A stretch of DNA of 64,000 nucleotides from Alterisphingorhabdus sp038748365 (GTDB lineage Bacteria; Pseudomonadota; Alphaproteobacteria; Sphingomonadales; Sphingomonadaceae), in the NCBI GenBank assembly GCA_038748365.1, contig JBCDIZ010000001.1, positions 248,001-312,000 on the forward strand. The letters run 5' to 3'. This document shows positions 1-9,753 of this stretch, piece after piece; the stretch's first letter is position 1; each line of letters opens with the position of its first letter. The notes beneath the pieces are model-generated. The model was not told the origin of the DNA. It did not search any database and saw only the letters and a list, made by a program, of their open reading frames with translations. A program made the position numbers and the translations under genes.

Positions 1-247
1 TGTCGAGCTTCATCGAATCAGCCAGCCCAGCCATGGCCTGTTTCGCGGCGCCCCGGCTGACAACTTGTGAGCTCAAAAGACTGTCGAGCGTTTCGCTATA
101 ATTATCAGAATCTTTTGCAGTAAGCTTGCCAAGCGCTGTGAGGTCTTTCTCAACCGCGGGGATCTTCTTTTCTTCACGCGCCAGCGCAAAGAGCGCGCTT
201 GCGTAACGTCCTGAAAGACTGGCCTGAATGCCGCTGGAATGCTCCAC
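1..247 (-). CDS. atpH: ATP synthase F1 subunit delta (5' part)
   Basis: Delta subunit of F1Fo ATP synthase, which joins the F1 head to the peripheral stalk at the inner membrane. The minus strand reads from a GTG at 247 through a segment containing SGRYASALFALA, the conserved N-terminal helix of AtpH/OSCP proteins, and stays open to the window edge, so about 82 residues are visible and the C-terminus is missing. A purine-rich AGGGAAAG lies upstream of the GTG with suitable spacing. As in other alphaproteobacteria atpH is probably the first gene of an atpHAGDC operon that continues to the left of base 1. Function is inferred from this N-terminal signature and the alignment of its spacing with family members; there is no competing reading frame. 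Confidence 0.85.
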   Translation of the reverse strand, partial: MEHSSGIQASLSGRYASALFALAREEKKIPAVEKDLTALGKLTAKDSDNYSETLDSLLSSQVVSRGAAKQAMAGLADSMKLD

Positions 248-555
248 GGTGCTGCTTTCCCTGAAATGTGGCCTGATAGAGGGCCGAAAACCTTTGGGTT
301 AGGCCGTATTTACACGGCATATCCGCTTAATCTGGCGCGGCTGCTAGCATCCCTGTTTCGCCTTTGCAAGACAGGCAATGATGCTGGTACCGATTATGTT
401 GTTTGCGAAGCCTAGTCGATGTTCAACATCACGTTCAATACAAGAGAAAATTGGCGGTTATTTGCCACCGCGTTAACCTTATCTTCGGGATGCTGCTTTA
501 GCGGGAAAATCACAGACAGGCTGATAATTCCACTTTTTTAAAGGACGCATTTCCG
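248..555. other. Intergenic region between divergent atpH and MCP gene
   Basis: About 308 bases without a convincing ORF. It must hold the promoter of the ATP synthase operon (leftward) and of the chemotaxis receptor gene (rightward). An AAGGACG ribosome binding site at 541-547 serves the GTG at 556. I see no clear sigma70 -35/-10 pair, no CtrA-type TTAA-N7-TTAA site and no stable hairpin. Confidence 0.5.
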
Positions 556-2298
556 GTGGTAAAAAAGAAGCTTCTCAATCTTCAGGATCAACTGGCTCAC
601 GCGCCTATTAAAAGCAAAGTGCAGTTTGCGCTATCGGTGATGGTCGTGCTGATCGGTATATTGGCGCTGCTGGCGTCCATAACCGCAGCGGCATCGCAAT
701 ATTATAATCAGACATTGGCGCAGGATCGTTTAGCATTCGCCCATATCATGCAGAATCTGGTTGAGGATTATCGTGAGGTTCTCACTGTGGAAAGCAAGGT
801 CGCGAATAATGTGATGCCGACGTCTAGCGGTGTCAGTGCGCTTAACATGCTGGAACGACGTACCGATGCGCATTGGCAAATGCTCGGGGAATTGAATCTG
901 CCTGTATCTGCAGAACGCCGCTATATAGAACTGCAAGCGGCGCGGCAAAAGGCAGATGGCTTGCGCGATAAACTGTGTTTCATACTCCACAAAAATGATG
1001 TTGAGAGCATCGAATTCCTCAAGACCAGTCGCTTACATCAGGATTTTGAACCGATGTGGTCCGCCGCGCATCGCTTTAATGAAGCTATGCGTCAGGCAAC
1101 GTCTTCAGACCTCTATATCTTGTCGACTATCTATACCGTTATTTACACGCTGACAGCGATTGTGATCATTCTCGCCATAGCTTTTGCCTGGTGGTGTGTT
1201 CGTGTCAGTAAAGGTCATTTGATCATGCCACTGCAGCAAATTGCCAAATTTGCGGTCTCTGAGAAGGATGGTCCGTCAGATATTTCTATTCTTGGCTTAC
1301 GCCGTAAAGATGAGATTGGCACCATCTCCCGCGCCATTCTGAAATCGCATCGTCAGGCCGAAAAGTCACTGCAATCGGAGAGAGAACGCAATGCGCTTGA
1401 TCGCAAGCTGACTCTGCAGCAGCGTGAGCGTGAAGCGGAACGCGCTGAACGGGCAGAAAAGATGCATGACATCATGACGACTTATGAAGCGGAGCTGATG
1501 GCCATGACTGAAAAGATGGCGGCGACTGCAGACACGATGCGCACAGTTGTTGGTCAGATGACGGGTTCTGCAGAAAATGTCCGTGATGAATGCGCCTTTG
1601 TCGCCAGCCATGCGGTGCAAACGAGCGAGTCCATTCAGCGCATCGATCATCGCGGCCGAACGCTGCAATCGGGCATGGCGGTTGTGCGTTCCAATGCGGA
1701 GCGCAGTTATAAAACGATTGAATGTGCGCGCAATGAGAGCCGTGAATGCATGATATTCTCGCAAGACCTTTCCGAAGCAGCCAAGGAAATATCCCAGATT
1801 CTGGCACTGATCAGCAATATCGCCAAGAAGACCAATTTGCTTGCGCTCAATGCGACTATTGAAGCTGCCCGCGCCGGAGATGCAGGGCGCGGCTTTGCCG
1901 TGGTGGCGCAGGAGGTGAAATCTCTCGCAACGCAGACTCAGCATTCGGCGGCATCAATTGAGGGGCAGCTTTCCAACATTGATGCGCTGGCCAATAAGCT
2001 CAGTATCATGGTGTCAGGCGTTGATGAGCAGATCGAGGATGTGCAGTCCAATGCCAAGGCAATTGAACGTTCGGTTGCTGAGCAAGCCGAGGCTTCAGAC
2101 GACATATTGCGAGCAGTGAATGACGTTCTGATCAGTTCACGGCAAGTGGTGAGCAACATGGAAGAGCTGAAATCTGGCTCTGATCAGAGCTTTGCCAATG
2201 CCGAACTATTGGCGGCTACATCGGATCAGCTGGCGGTGCAGTCTGCGGGCTTGCGCCAACAGCTTGTTTCGCTGACACAGCAGGTTCAGTCATTGTAA
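556..2298 (+). CDS. Methyl-accepting chemotaxis protein
   Basis: Membrane chemoreceptor, 580 aa. TM1 is at about residues 23-46 and TM2 at about 188-213, enclosing a periplasmic sensor of roughly 140 residues. A HAMP linker follows, then a long coiled-coil signalling domain. The hairpin tip that binds CheA and CheW is recognisable around residues 425-450 (TNLLALNATIEAARAG followed by GRGFAVVAQEV). The start is GTG at 556, supported by AAGGACG nine bases upstream. The C-terminus ends QQVQSL with no NWETF-type CheR/CheB tethering pentapeptide. No other chemotaxis gene is nearby, so it is an orphan receptor whose ligand cannot be told from sequence. Confidence 0.93.
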   Translation: MVKKKLLNLQDQLAHAPIKSKVQFALSVMVVLIGILALLASITAAASQYYNQTLAQDRLAFAHIMQNLVEDYREVLTVESKVANNVMPTSSGVSALNMLERRTDAHWQMLGELNLPVSAERRYIELQAARQKADGLRDKLCFILHKNDVESIEFLKTSRLHQDFEPMWSAAHRFNEAMRQATSSDLYILSTIYTVIYTLTAIVIILAIAFAWWCVRVSKGHLIMPLQQIAKFAVSEKDGPSDISILGLRRKDEIGTISRAILKSHRQAEKSLQSERERNALDRKLTLQQREREAERAERAEKMHDIMTTYEAELMAMTEKMAATADTMRTVVGQMTGSAENVRDECAFVASHAVQTSESIQRIDHRGRTLQSGMAVVRSNAERSYKTIECARNESRECMIFSQDLSEAAKEISQILALISNIAKKTNLLALNATIEAARAGDAGRGFAVVAQEVKSLATQTQHSAASIEGQLSNIDALANKLSIMVSGVDEQIEDVQSNAKAIERSVAEQAEASDDILRAVNDVLISSRQVVSNMEELKSGSDQSFANAELLAATSDQLAVQSAGLRQQLVSLTQQVQSL

Positions 2299-2377
2299 AG
2301 CACTGATTTTTAGTCATTTATAATTTGAGCGCAAGAAACGAGATGCGTATTATCGTTACAGGCGATAAAACCATCGC

Positions 2378-3427
2378 ATGAGCAACACCATATCCGATGA
2401 TGAAGCATGGGCGGCGGTTATGCGGCGTGACAGGGCGTATGACGGGCACTTTTTTACGGGTGTATTATCGACCGGTATCTATTGTCGACCCTCTTGCCCT
2501 GCGCGTCACCCCTTGCGCGAGAATGTCCGCTTCTTTGCAACTATAGAAGAAGCGGAGGCTGCTGGACTGCGCGCCTGTAAACGCTGTCGACCCAATGAGA
2601 TCGCGCGCGATGAGAGCGCAGTGCAGGCGATAATCGGTGCCATCCGCCAAAGTTTGACGCAGATGGAGACGGCACCAAAGCTTGATGATCTGGCGCAGAT
2701 GACCGGTTATTCGCCAACGCATCTGCAAAAGCTTTTCAAGCGCGAAACAGGCTTGTCTCCGGCGGCTTATGCGCGGGCGCTGCGTGCGGAACGGGCCAAG
2801 GATGTACTGGGCGCGGCTGCCAGGGTGAGCGATGCGATTTATGACGCGGGCTATTCAGGTCCATCACGATTTTATGCAGAACAGGACAAGAGGCTGGGTA
2901 TGACAGCAAGCGCATGGAAAGATGGCGGAGCAGGGGCGATTATCCACTGGGCTATCGTCGAGAGCTATTTGGGACCGATGCTGGTTGCCGCAACGGACAA
3001 GGGCGTGTGCCGCTTGTCCTTCAATGAGGGCGAAGCGCAATTGAAGGCGCGTTTCCCCAATGCAACGCTCGACAAAGGCGGTGAGGATTTTGCTGCACTG
3101 GTGCAAGATGTTGTCGCCGCAGTCGAACACCCGGCCAGACGACAGGCAATCCCGCTCGATGTGCAGGGCACAGCCTTTCAGGAAGCAGTATGGCAGGAAT
3201 TGCAGCGCATCCCTCCCGGCGAAACGCGTAGCTATGCCGAACTGGCGGCGGCTGTCGGAAAACCCAAAGCTTATCGCGCAGCCGGCTCCGCTAATGGCGC
3301 CAACAATGTTGCGGTGCTGATTCCTTGCCACAGGGTGATTGCCAGCGATGGCTCGCTCGGCGGCTATGCTTATGGGTTAGAGATCAAGCGCAAATTGCTG
3401 GAGGCGGAACAGATAGATAAGGCTTAG
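2378..3427 (+). CDS. ada: Bifunctional DNA methyltransferase/transcriptional regulator Ada
   Basis: Adaptive-response protein, 349 aa (E. coli Ada has 354). Order: N-terminal Ada zinc domain with Cys36, Cys40, Cys67 and Cys70, where Cys36 in TGIYCRPSCPARH is the methylphosphotriester acceptor; AraC-type helix-turn-helix at about 95-180; C-terminal O6-methylguanine transferase with active-site Cys317 in PCHRVI. Both suicide-acceptor cysteines and the HTH are intact, so it should repair alkylated DNA and act as a methylation-switched activator. No alkB or alkA is adjacent. The spacing from the upstream MCP (79 bases) suggests its own promoter. The ribosome binding site before the ATG is weak. 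Confidence 0.95.
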   Translation: MSNTISDDEAWAAVMRRDRAYDGHFFTGVLSTGIYCRPSCPARHPLRENVRFFATIEEAEAAGLRACKRCRPNEIARDESAVQAIIGAIRQSLTQMETAPKLDDLAQMTGYSPTHLQKLFKRETGLSPAAYARALRAERAKDVLGAAARVSDAIYDAGYSGPSRFYAEQDKRLGMTASAWKDGGAGAIIHWAIVESYLGPMLVAATDKGVCRLSFNEGEAQLKARFPNATLDKGGEDFAALVQDVVAAVEHPARRQAIPLDVQGTAFQEAVWQELQRIPPGETRSYAELAAAVGKPKAYRAAGSANGANNVAVLIPCHRVIASDGSLGGYAYGLEIKRKLLEAEQIDKA

Positions 3428-3441
3428 TTGCTATGCCTGAG

Positions 3442-5073
3442 TTAGCCTGCAGGCTGGCAATTATATACCAGTCTTTCGCTCGGTGTGTCCGGCAACACTT
3501 CTGAAATATCTTCCTGCCGGTCTGCCAAAAGCCCTATCGAATCTTTGTTCAACGTACAGCTATCTGTGCTGATTCTCGCGCGCAAGTCGCGGGCTTCTGT
3601 CATCCTGTCCAGGCTGAGAGCATATTTATCAATCACCAGCTTATTGGATGATGGCGTGAAGGTAATACGTGAAACCGTTGCGGTGTCATTGGGCACAAGC
3701 AGCCGCGTCCATGCGCGCCCGCCATTTGTGGGACTATATTGCTTGGAGCCATTCACGCAGCCAGTTGTGTCCCAACCAAATGGTACATCGTCGAGCTTGC
3801 TGGTCGTAATCCGGCCCTGACTGCGGTCAATCAAGCAGATAAGGTCTTCATCGCCAGCGCCCGTCATAGCGGATGCTGCAATGGCTCCTCTGGGTTTGTC
3901 GTCGCTATTGGTATCAGTCCTTGCCTCTTGCTCAATTGCGTCCGGGTCCGTTTCCTGATCAGCATCGGTTGCCGTGTTACTGTCCGCGATGCGCGCTTCA
4001 ATCTCTGCAGGACTTAGATCCGGCCTTTGCAGGAAAGCCGCCACCCCTGCAACAAATGTGAGGATGCCTATTCCAGCTACCGCTGCACCAATTGTTCGAC
4101 GTTCGGGCTTTTGTATCGCGACGAAGCCACCGCCAGCTGCTGCCAGACCTCCAGCAAACAACAGAATGATAGCCAGGAAAAACTTGTTTTCGCGCTCAGC
4201 GATAATATCGCGTTCTGCTATGCGCTCGGCCTTTTCTTGAGCTTCTTTTTCCGCTGCTGCTATGGCTTGTGCTTCACGTTCTTCCTTTTCCACCCGTTCT
4301 TTTTCACGCTGTGCAAACTCCTCAGCGGTCACACATTCTTCAGATATTGACTGGAAGTCCTGTCCTTCATTGCGCAAAAACTGCATTAATTCGCGGGATG
4401 AACTGGCAAATGCAAAAGAACTGTCGCCGCCGCTACTATTCGTCTGGAAGGTGTTGACGCCGAGCACCCGGCCACATTCATCGACTAGCGGTCCACCACT
4501 GTTTCCTCGCGCTATCGATGCGCTATGTACCAGCGCGTCGATACCATTGACGGACCTTGCATCGGAAAAATTCCCTTCCGCCAATGTTGGTGAACGCGGC
4601 ACGAGGTAGCGCCTTATCGCGGCCAAACTATTTGGGACCCCAAGCGTCGCATAATCGACATTGCCAGGATAACCCAATGCGACGACATCTTCGCCGCTCT
4701 CCACCGCACCGGCATATACCGTCAATGGTGGAAAGTTTGCCCCCTTCGCTGTCAGCAGCGCCAAATCCTTGCTGCGATTCAACGCCTCTACACGGATGGA
4801 ATAAACTTCTGTCCCTTCAGAAGGCACGATTGCTACGATAGGCCTTTTGCGGCTTTTGAGAGCCGGTTCGATGACGTGAAAATTGGTGACTATCGTATCA
4901 TTATCGATAGCAAAGCCGGTTCCATGGCCGATGGAGGGGCGGCCAAAGGCATCTGCTGCAACGACAAAAACACGAACCACTCCGCGTTTCGCAATATCCA
5001 CATCATTGGCCGAGGCAGAGCCGGTAACTGAAATAGCGACTATCAGCATCAGCAATCGCAATATCGTCTTCAT
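3442..5073 (-). CDS. Membrane-anchored trypsin-like serine protease (paralogue 1)
   Basis: 543 aa from ATG at 5073, chosen because a signal peptide follows directly and CAGGGGGCAG lies upstream; the frame extends to 5142. Layout: signal peptide 1-22, trypsin/HtrA-like domain about 28-235 with triad His66 (NFHV), Asp103 (SKDLALL) and Ser192 (GNSGGP), charged coiled coil about 250-295, two membrane segments about 298-320 and 328-348, an acidic linker, and a C-terminal domain of about 140 residues with spaced cysteines and a GCVNG motif. Protease and C-terminal domain are both predicted periplasmic. No PDZ domain is present, unlike DegP/DegS. The next gene upstream (5201-6751) is a full-length paralogue, so the pair arose by tandem duplication. 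Substrate unknown. Confidence 0.9.
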   Translation of the reverse strand: MKTILRLLMLIVAISVTGSASANDVDIAKRGVVRVFVVAADAFGRPSIGHGTGFAIDNDTIVTNFHVIEPALKSRKRPIVAIVPSEGTEVYSIRVEALNRSKDLALLTAKGANFPPLTVYAGAVESGEDVVALGYPGNVDYATLGVPNSLAAIRRYLVPRSPTLAEGNFSDARSVNGIDALVHSASIARGNSGGPLVDECGRVLGVNTFQTNSSGGDSSFAFASSSRELMQFLRNEGQDFQSISEECVTAEEFAQREKERVEKEEREAQAIAAAEKEAQEKAERIAERDIIAERENKFFLAIILLFAGGLAAAGGGFVAIQKPERRTIGAAVAGIGILTFVAGVAAFLQRPDLSPAEIEARIADSNTATDADQETDPDAIEQEARTDTNSDDKPRGAIAASAMTGAGDEDLICLIDRSQGRITTSKLDDVPFGWDTTGCVNGSKQYSPTNGGRAWTRLLVPNDTATVSRITFTPSSNKLVIDKYALSLDRMTEARDLRARISTDSCTLNKDSIGLLADRQEDISEVLPDTPSERLVYNCQPAG

Positions 5074-5200
5074 TATGGCGCTGCCCCCTGCGTCCTGATC
5101 CAAAGGTGAAATACGAATCGTGTTGCAGGCAATAACCTGCACGATTTTTCAACTTTTTACACCCTGATATTGCCCTATTTCAGGTCGTTAAGCAGTTTTA

Positions 5201-6751
5201 TTATTGATCTGTCTCTGTGCACTGAAAAACCAGTCGCTCATTTGGCTTGGTAGTCACAGAATCAAGCACTGCTTCCTGCATCTCGGCCAGACGTTGCAAC
5301 TCATCAGGATCCGTACTGCATTGCCCGCCATTAAAACTCCGGCGTACTGATCTTGCATTCTCCATAGCGGCGCGTGGCATCAGATAGCGAGACAATGTCA
5401 ATTCACCGCTATCGGGGGAGAAACGATAGGTCGATATCGTCTGCTCATTGTTCGGTACCAATATGCGCAACCATTCATTGCCATTCTGACTATATTGTGT
5501 CCTACCGTTGACACAACCTGACTGCGACCAGTCAAATGCCATTTCACGTATATCACTGATGGTGATGCGGCTACGCTCGCTGTCCAACGAGCAGATATTC
5601 TTGCCAACAAAGTCGTTTGCCGCGCTTTGACTCGTTTGCGTTTCTGTTCTCGCTTGCAGAGCCTCTTCAAGGCGTTTGGCAAATTCATCATAGGATGGTC
5701 GGATAAAGAATATGGCAACAGCGCCGCCCGCCAACAGAAGCGCAGCCAGTCCGATTCCTATGCCGGTTCTTCCGCCCATGCTATCACGCAAAATCATTGC
5801 CGAAGTGCCGACAAAGCCGCTCAAGACCAGCAGTACCATAGCCAGTGCCATATAGTCCTCGCGTTCGCTGCGAATTTGTTGATCGACAGAACGCTCCAGT
5901 GCGGCCTGTCGTCTTTGCTCTGCACTGGCACGGGCCATTGCCTCATCACCTTGCTTGGCCATTTCCACAAGCGCGCGTTCTGTCTCTGCCTGACTGATCT
6001 GTGCCGGAGAACGGCATGGTGCGGATGTTGTCCGTGGGCCGATTCCTGATCCGCGCAAAAATGTCAGTAGCTCCTGATTGGAGATAGCAAAGCCGAATTC
6101 TGCATCGCTGCCGTCTGAGACCGACAGAAAGCTATTTACGCCAACCACGCGGCCACATTCATCGACAATAGGACCGCCGCTATTGCCACGCGCCACGGGT
6201 GCAGTGTGTAATAGGGTTGCAAATTCACGGTTGGAACGGCCACCGGAAATTGTGCCTTTGGTCTTGACCGGGCTGCCCGGTTCCACCTTGTCGCCATCGG
6301 TGAGGCCCAGTGCCCTGTCAACTGTTCCTGGGTAACCGATCGCAACAATGTCATCGCCATCCCTCACTGTGTCAGCGAAGATGGAGAGCGGTTCCAGCGA
6401 GCCTTCATCCAGTCGTAACAGTGCCAGATCTTTATCGGGCGCAAAGGCGATCACGCGCGATTTGTAGATATCGCTGCCTTCGGAAGGCACGACACCGACT
6501 ATGATGGTGCTGTCATTGATACTGGGCTGCACCACATGGGCATTGGTGATAATGACATTGGGCGCGACAGCAAAGCCGCTGCCATGACCGAGAAAGAATA
6601 CCTGATCACCCTGCATCGCGATCAAGGCAACACGCACGACAGAGCGCGAACTCGCTTGAATGTCAGCAGAGTTGCCATGGGCTGGCTGTACTATCAGGAT
6701 GGGTGACAGCAGTAGTGTCACAAGTAAGAGCAGGCGGGTCGCGAACGTCAT
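5201..6751 (-). CDS. Membrane-anchored trypsin-like serine protease (paralogue 2)
   Basis: 516 aa with the same layout as its neighbour: signal peptide 1-26 (cleavage near AHG), trypsin-like domain with His72 (NAHVV), Asp108 (DKDLALL) and Ser191 (GNSGGP), a charged helical stretch, two membrane segments around 300-350, and a C-terminal domain sharing GCVNG, QYS, LVPN, ERLV and about four cysteine positions with paralogue 1. No PDZ domain. The coding ends are 127 bases apart, so the pair could be one transcript with this gene first. It starts close to the end of priA (6788), which is on the same strand. The function is unassigned; periplasmic proteolysis or stress sensing is inference from topology alone. 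Confidence 0.9.
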   Translation of the reverse strand: MTFATRLLLLVTLLLSPILIVQPAHGNSADIQASSRSVVRVALIAMQGDQVFFLGHGSGFAVAPNVIITNAHVVQPSINDSTIIVGVVPSEGSDIYKSRVIAFAPDKDLALLRLDEGSLEPLSIFADTVRDGDDIVAIGYPGTVDRALGLTDGDKVEPGSPVKTKGTISGGRSNREFATLLHTAPVARGNSGGPIVDECGRVVGVNSFLSVSDGSDAEFGFAISNQELLTFLRGSGIGPRTTSAPCRSPAQISQAETERALVEMAKQGDEAMARASAEQRRQAALERSVDQQIRSEREDYMALAMVLLVLSGFVGTSAMILRDSMGGRTGIGIGLAALLLAGGAVAIFFIRPSYDEFAKRLEEALQARTETQTSQSAANDFVGKNICSLDSERSRITISDIREMAFDWSQSGCVNGRTQYSQNGNEWLRILVPNNEQTISTYRFSPDSGELTLSRYLMPRAAMENARSVRRSFNGGQCSTDPDELQRLAEMQEAVLDSVTTKPNERLVFQCTETDQ

Positions 6752-6787
6752 AACCGTGCTATAACAGCGCGATAGCCAGAGGGAAGC

Positions 6788-9004
6788 TTAAACAAAACTA
6801 TAGGGGTCAACATCCAACGCGACCCTGACACCGCGGGGCAGTGTAATGGGATCGAGCCAGTCGCGGATCGCCTTCTGCATCGGAACGGTTCGGCGAGCAT
6901 GGACCAGCAGCCGGAAACGATACCGCCCCCGCAGCATGGAAAGCGGGGCAGGGGCGGGGCCATAGACGGTGAACCCGTCAAAATCGGGCGCACTATGGCC
7001 GATCATCCGCGCTGCCTCATTGGCTTCGGCCTGGTCTTCGGACGAGATAATCAACGCGCCCAATCGGCCAAAGGGCGGCATCATAGCCATTTCGCGCGAG
7101 GCCAGTTCGGCCGCATAAAAGGCATCGCGGTCGCCTGCGATCAGCGCGGCGATAACCGGCGCTTCCGGGTTGCGGGTCTGCACCAATACGCGCCCCGGCT
7201 TTTCTGCCCGTCCGGCGCGCCCGGCAACCTGCGATATCTGTTGGAAACTGCGTTCGGCTGCCCGCAAATCGCCGCCCTCTAGGCCAATATCCGCGTCGAT
7301 CACGCCCACCAGTGTGAGATTGGGGAAGTGATAGCCCTTGGTTACCAGCTGGGTGCCGATAATGATATCGACCATATTATTGGTGACCTGCTGGACAAAC
7401 TCCTCGGCCTTGGCGGGCGACCATATGGTATCCGATGTCACCACGATACTGCGCGCACCGGGAAGGCGTGCGGCAACCTCATCGGCGATACGCTCGACAC
7501 CGGGGCCGCAGGCGACAAGGCTGTCCTCCGCGCCGCATTCCGGGCAGCTATCGAGCATTGGCATCACATGGCCGCAATGATGGCAGGCGAGACGATGCGT
7601 CAGCCGATGCTCGACCATCCAGGCACTGCAATTGGGGCATTCGATACGGTGGCCACAATTGCGGCACAGGGTCAGCGGCGCATAGCCACGCCGGTTCAGG
7701 AACAGCAGCGATTGTTCGCCGCGCTCCAGCGTTTCTTCCAGCGCCCGCACCAGAGGCGGTGCAATCCAATGATTACGCTCAGGTGGCGTTTCGATGAGGT
7801 TGACCGGTGTAATATCGGGCATGATCGCGCCACCAAAACGCGCTGGTAGTGAAAGGCGCTGATATTGGCCGGTTTCCGCCATGTGGTGACTCTCAATTGC
7901 TGGGGTAGCGCTGGCGAGAATGACCGGAAAACTTTCCATCCGCGCGCGCATTACCGCTACATCACGGGCATTGTAGCGGACACCATCTTCCTGTTTGAAA
8001 CTGGTTTCATGCGCTTCATCGACGATAATCAGGCCGAGATTCTGGTAAGGCAGAAACAGCGAGGAACGCGCGCCGACAATCACATGCGCACTGCCATTGG
8101 CAATCGCTTGCCAGGCGCGGCGACGCTCCGATTGGCGCAGGCCCGAATGCCAGGCGACCGGGCGGGTACCGAAGCGTTTGGCAAAACGTTCGAGAAAAGG
8201 CTGGGTAAGGGCGATCTCGGGCAATAGCACCAGACATTGCCTGCCTTGTCGGATCGCGTCGGCCACTGCTTCAAAATAGACCTCGGTTTTGCCCGAGCCG
8301 GTGACGCCATCGAGTAATATTGGGGCAAAGCTGTTCTCTTTGACGGCATCAACGAGCTCTTTGGCCACATCCTGCTGTGTATCGGAGAGATCAACCTGAT
8401 CGGCATCAGGATCGGGCGGATCAAAAGGTGCGTCGGTCGGCACCAGATGTGAGTCGGCAAAACCGCCATTGACCAGACCGCGGATTACCCCTTCAGAAAC
8501 CTCCGCCGCCGCCGCCAGTTCGCGCACCGTGCCCTGACGCCCTTCCAATCGCTGATAAGCCTGTTTACGCGCATCGGTCATGCGGTCGGGCTGTGCGTCT
8601 TTCAGGCTGTATTCGGTAATCTCGCGCGCTTCTTTCAACGCTGCCGAGCCAGGGATCGCCATGCGCAGCACATTGGGTAGCGAGGCGAGATAATAGTCGC
8701 TGGTCCATTCGGCGAGGCGACGCATTTCATCGGAAAGCGGCGGCAGATCGGCCTTGGCGATAACCGGGCGGAGCTTGCTGTCTTCTACGTCTTCGGTTTC
8801 GGCGCGCTCATCTTCCCAGACCACACCGGTCAATTGGCGTGGCCCAAGCGGCACGGTGACAATATCCCCCGGTGCCAGTGTCATTCCCTGTGGCACCGCA
8901 TAGTCGAGCGGGCCGATCACAGCAGTCAAAAGCACCACGCGCACGCGCCTTTTGCGACCTGTGGCCAAGCCGGATTTTTGTAATGAGGGAGCGGTGGAAG
9001 CCAT
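6788..9004 (-). CDS. priA: Primosomal replication protein N' (helicase PriA)
   Basis: 738-aa DEAH-type helicase that restarts stalled replication forks by loading DnaB. Visible in order: N-terminal 3'BD domain, Walker A GVTGSGKT at 233-240, DEAH box (DEAHE), and a zinc-binding block between helicase lobes with four CxxC pairs (CRNC, CPNC, CHHC, CPEC), followed by helicase motifs V and VI (QVAGRAGRAEKPG). All catalytic and zinc ligands are present and the length is typical. It is divergent from the transaldolase gene at 9093 with only 88 bases between them, so promoters must overlap there. Confidence 0.97.
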   Translation of the reverse strand: MASTAPSLQKSGLATGRKRRVRVVLLTAVIGPLDYAVPQGMTLAPGDIVTVPLGPRQLTGVVWEDERAETEDVEDSKLRPVIAKADLPPLSDEMRRLAEWTSDYYLASLPNVLRMAIPGSAALKEAREITEYSLKDAQPDRMTDARKQAYQRLEGRQGTVRELAAAAEVSEGVIRGLVNGGFADSHLVPTDAPFDPPDPDADQVDLSDTQQDVAKELVDAVKENSFAPILLDGVTGSGKTEVYFEAVADAIRQGRQCLVLLPEIALTQPFLERFAKRFGTRPVAWHSGLRQSERRRAWQAIANGSAHVIVGARSSLFLPYQNLGLIIVDEAHETSFKQEDGVRYNARDVAVMRARMESFPVILASATPAIESHHMAETGQYQRLSLPARFGGAIMPDITPVNLIETPPERNHWIAPPLVRALEETLERGEQSLLFLNRRGYAPLTLCRNCGHRIECPNCSAWMVEHRLTHRLACHHCGHVMPMLDSCPECGAEDSLVACGPGVERIADEVAARLPGARSIVVTSDTIWSPAKAEEFVQQVTNNMVDIIIGTQLVTKGYHFPNLTLVGVIDADIGLEGGDLRAAERSFQQISQVAGRAGRAEKPGRVLVQTRNPEAPVIAALIAGDRDAFYAAELASREMAMMPPFGRLGALIISSEDQAEANEAARMIGHSAPDFDGFTVYGPAPAPLSMLRGRYRFRLLVHARRTVPMQKAIRDWLDPITLPRGVRVALDVDPYSFV

Positions 9005-9092
9005 TGCCGCTTCTATAGCCGCATGGGCCTGACCGGGCTATACCTCAGCTGCGAATCATCCCCACCTAGCGACTATAGGAAGAGGCTGCCCC

Positions 9093-9746
9093 ATGAAGTT
9101 TTTTGTCGATACCGCTGATACCGCTGAAATCGCCGATCTTGCCGCCACCGGCCTGCTCGATGGCGTCACCACCAACCCGTCGCTGATCCATAAATCAGGG
9201 CGTGATTTTCTTCCGGTGGTACAGGAAATCTGTGGTTTGGTCGATGGCCCGGTATCGGCTGAAGTGGTCGCACTCGACCATGAGACGATGATGAGGGAAG
9301 CCGAAGTGCTGCGCAACCTCGCCGATAATGTCGCGATCAAGGTGCCGCTGACTATTGATGGTCTGAAAACCTGCAAGAAACTCACCGATGATGGCTGCAT
9401 GGTCAATGTGACGCTCTGCTTCTCGGCCAATCAGGCGCTGCTCGCGGCTAAGGCTGGCGCGAGTTTTATCTCACCTTTTGTTGGCCGTCATGATGATAAT
9501 GGTCTTGATGGTATGCAGCTGATCGAGGATATCCGGCTGATCTATGATAATTATCTCTTCGATACCGAGATACTTGTCGCCTCGATCCGCAACCCGATCC
9601 ATGTGCTCGAATCGGCCAAGATCGGTGCGGATGTCGCGACCATGCCGCCCAATGTAATTCGTGGGCTGTTCAAGCATGTGCTGACCGATAAAGGCATTGC
9701 CGGATTCTTGGCCGATTGGGAAAAGACTGGGCAGTCGATAGTCTAA
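9093..9746 (+). CDS. tal: Transaldolase / fructose-6-phosphate aldolase family
   Basis: 217-aa short transaldolase (type 3B/FSA family) with the diagnostic N-terminus KFFVDTADTAEI, TTNPSL motif and Schiff-base lysine in VAIKVPLT. It transfers a dihydroxyacetone unit between sugar phosphates in the non-oxidative pentose phosphate pathway; some family members instead cleave fructose 6-phosphate, and sequence reading alone does not separate these activities. The ATG has a GGAAGAGG ribosome binding site. The gene faces the LpoA-like gene across a palindromic repeat (9754-9888) likely to end transcription from both sides. Confidence 0.92.
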   Translation: MKFFVDTADTAEIADLAATGLLDGVTTNPSLIHKSGRDFLPVVQEICGLVDGPVSAEVVALDHETMMREAEVLRNLADNVAIKVPLTIDGLKTCKKLTDDGCMVNVTLCFSANQALLAAKAGASFISPFVGRHDDNGLDGMQLIEDIRLIYDNYLFDTEILVASIRNPIHVLESAKIGADVATMPPNVIRGLFKHVLTDKGIAGFLADWEKTGQSIV

Positions 9747-9753
9747 CTAAGTT

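Noticed and set aside
248..555. CtrA binding site before the chemoreceptor gene
   Set aside because: GTTAACCTTATCTTCG has one TTAA half but no second half at the required spacing.
3485..4841. Several plus-strand ORFs of 60-115 codons over the protease genes
   Set aside because: They are antisense shadows of the two proteases with no start signals or recognisable motifs.
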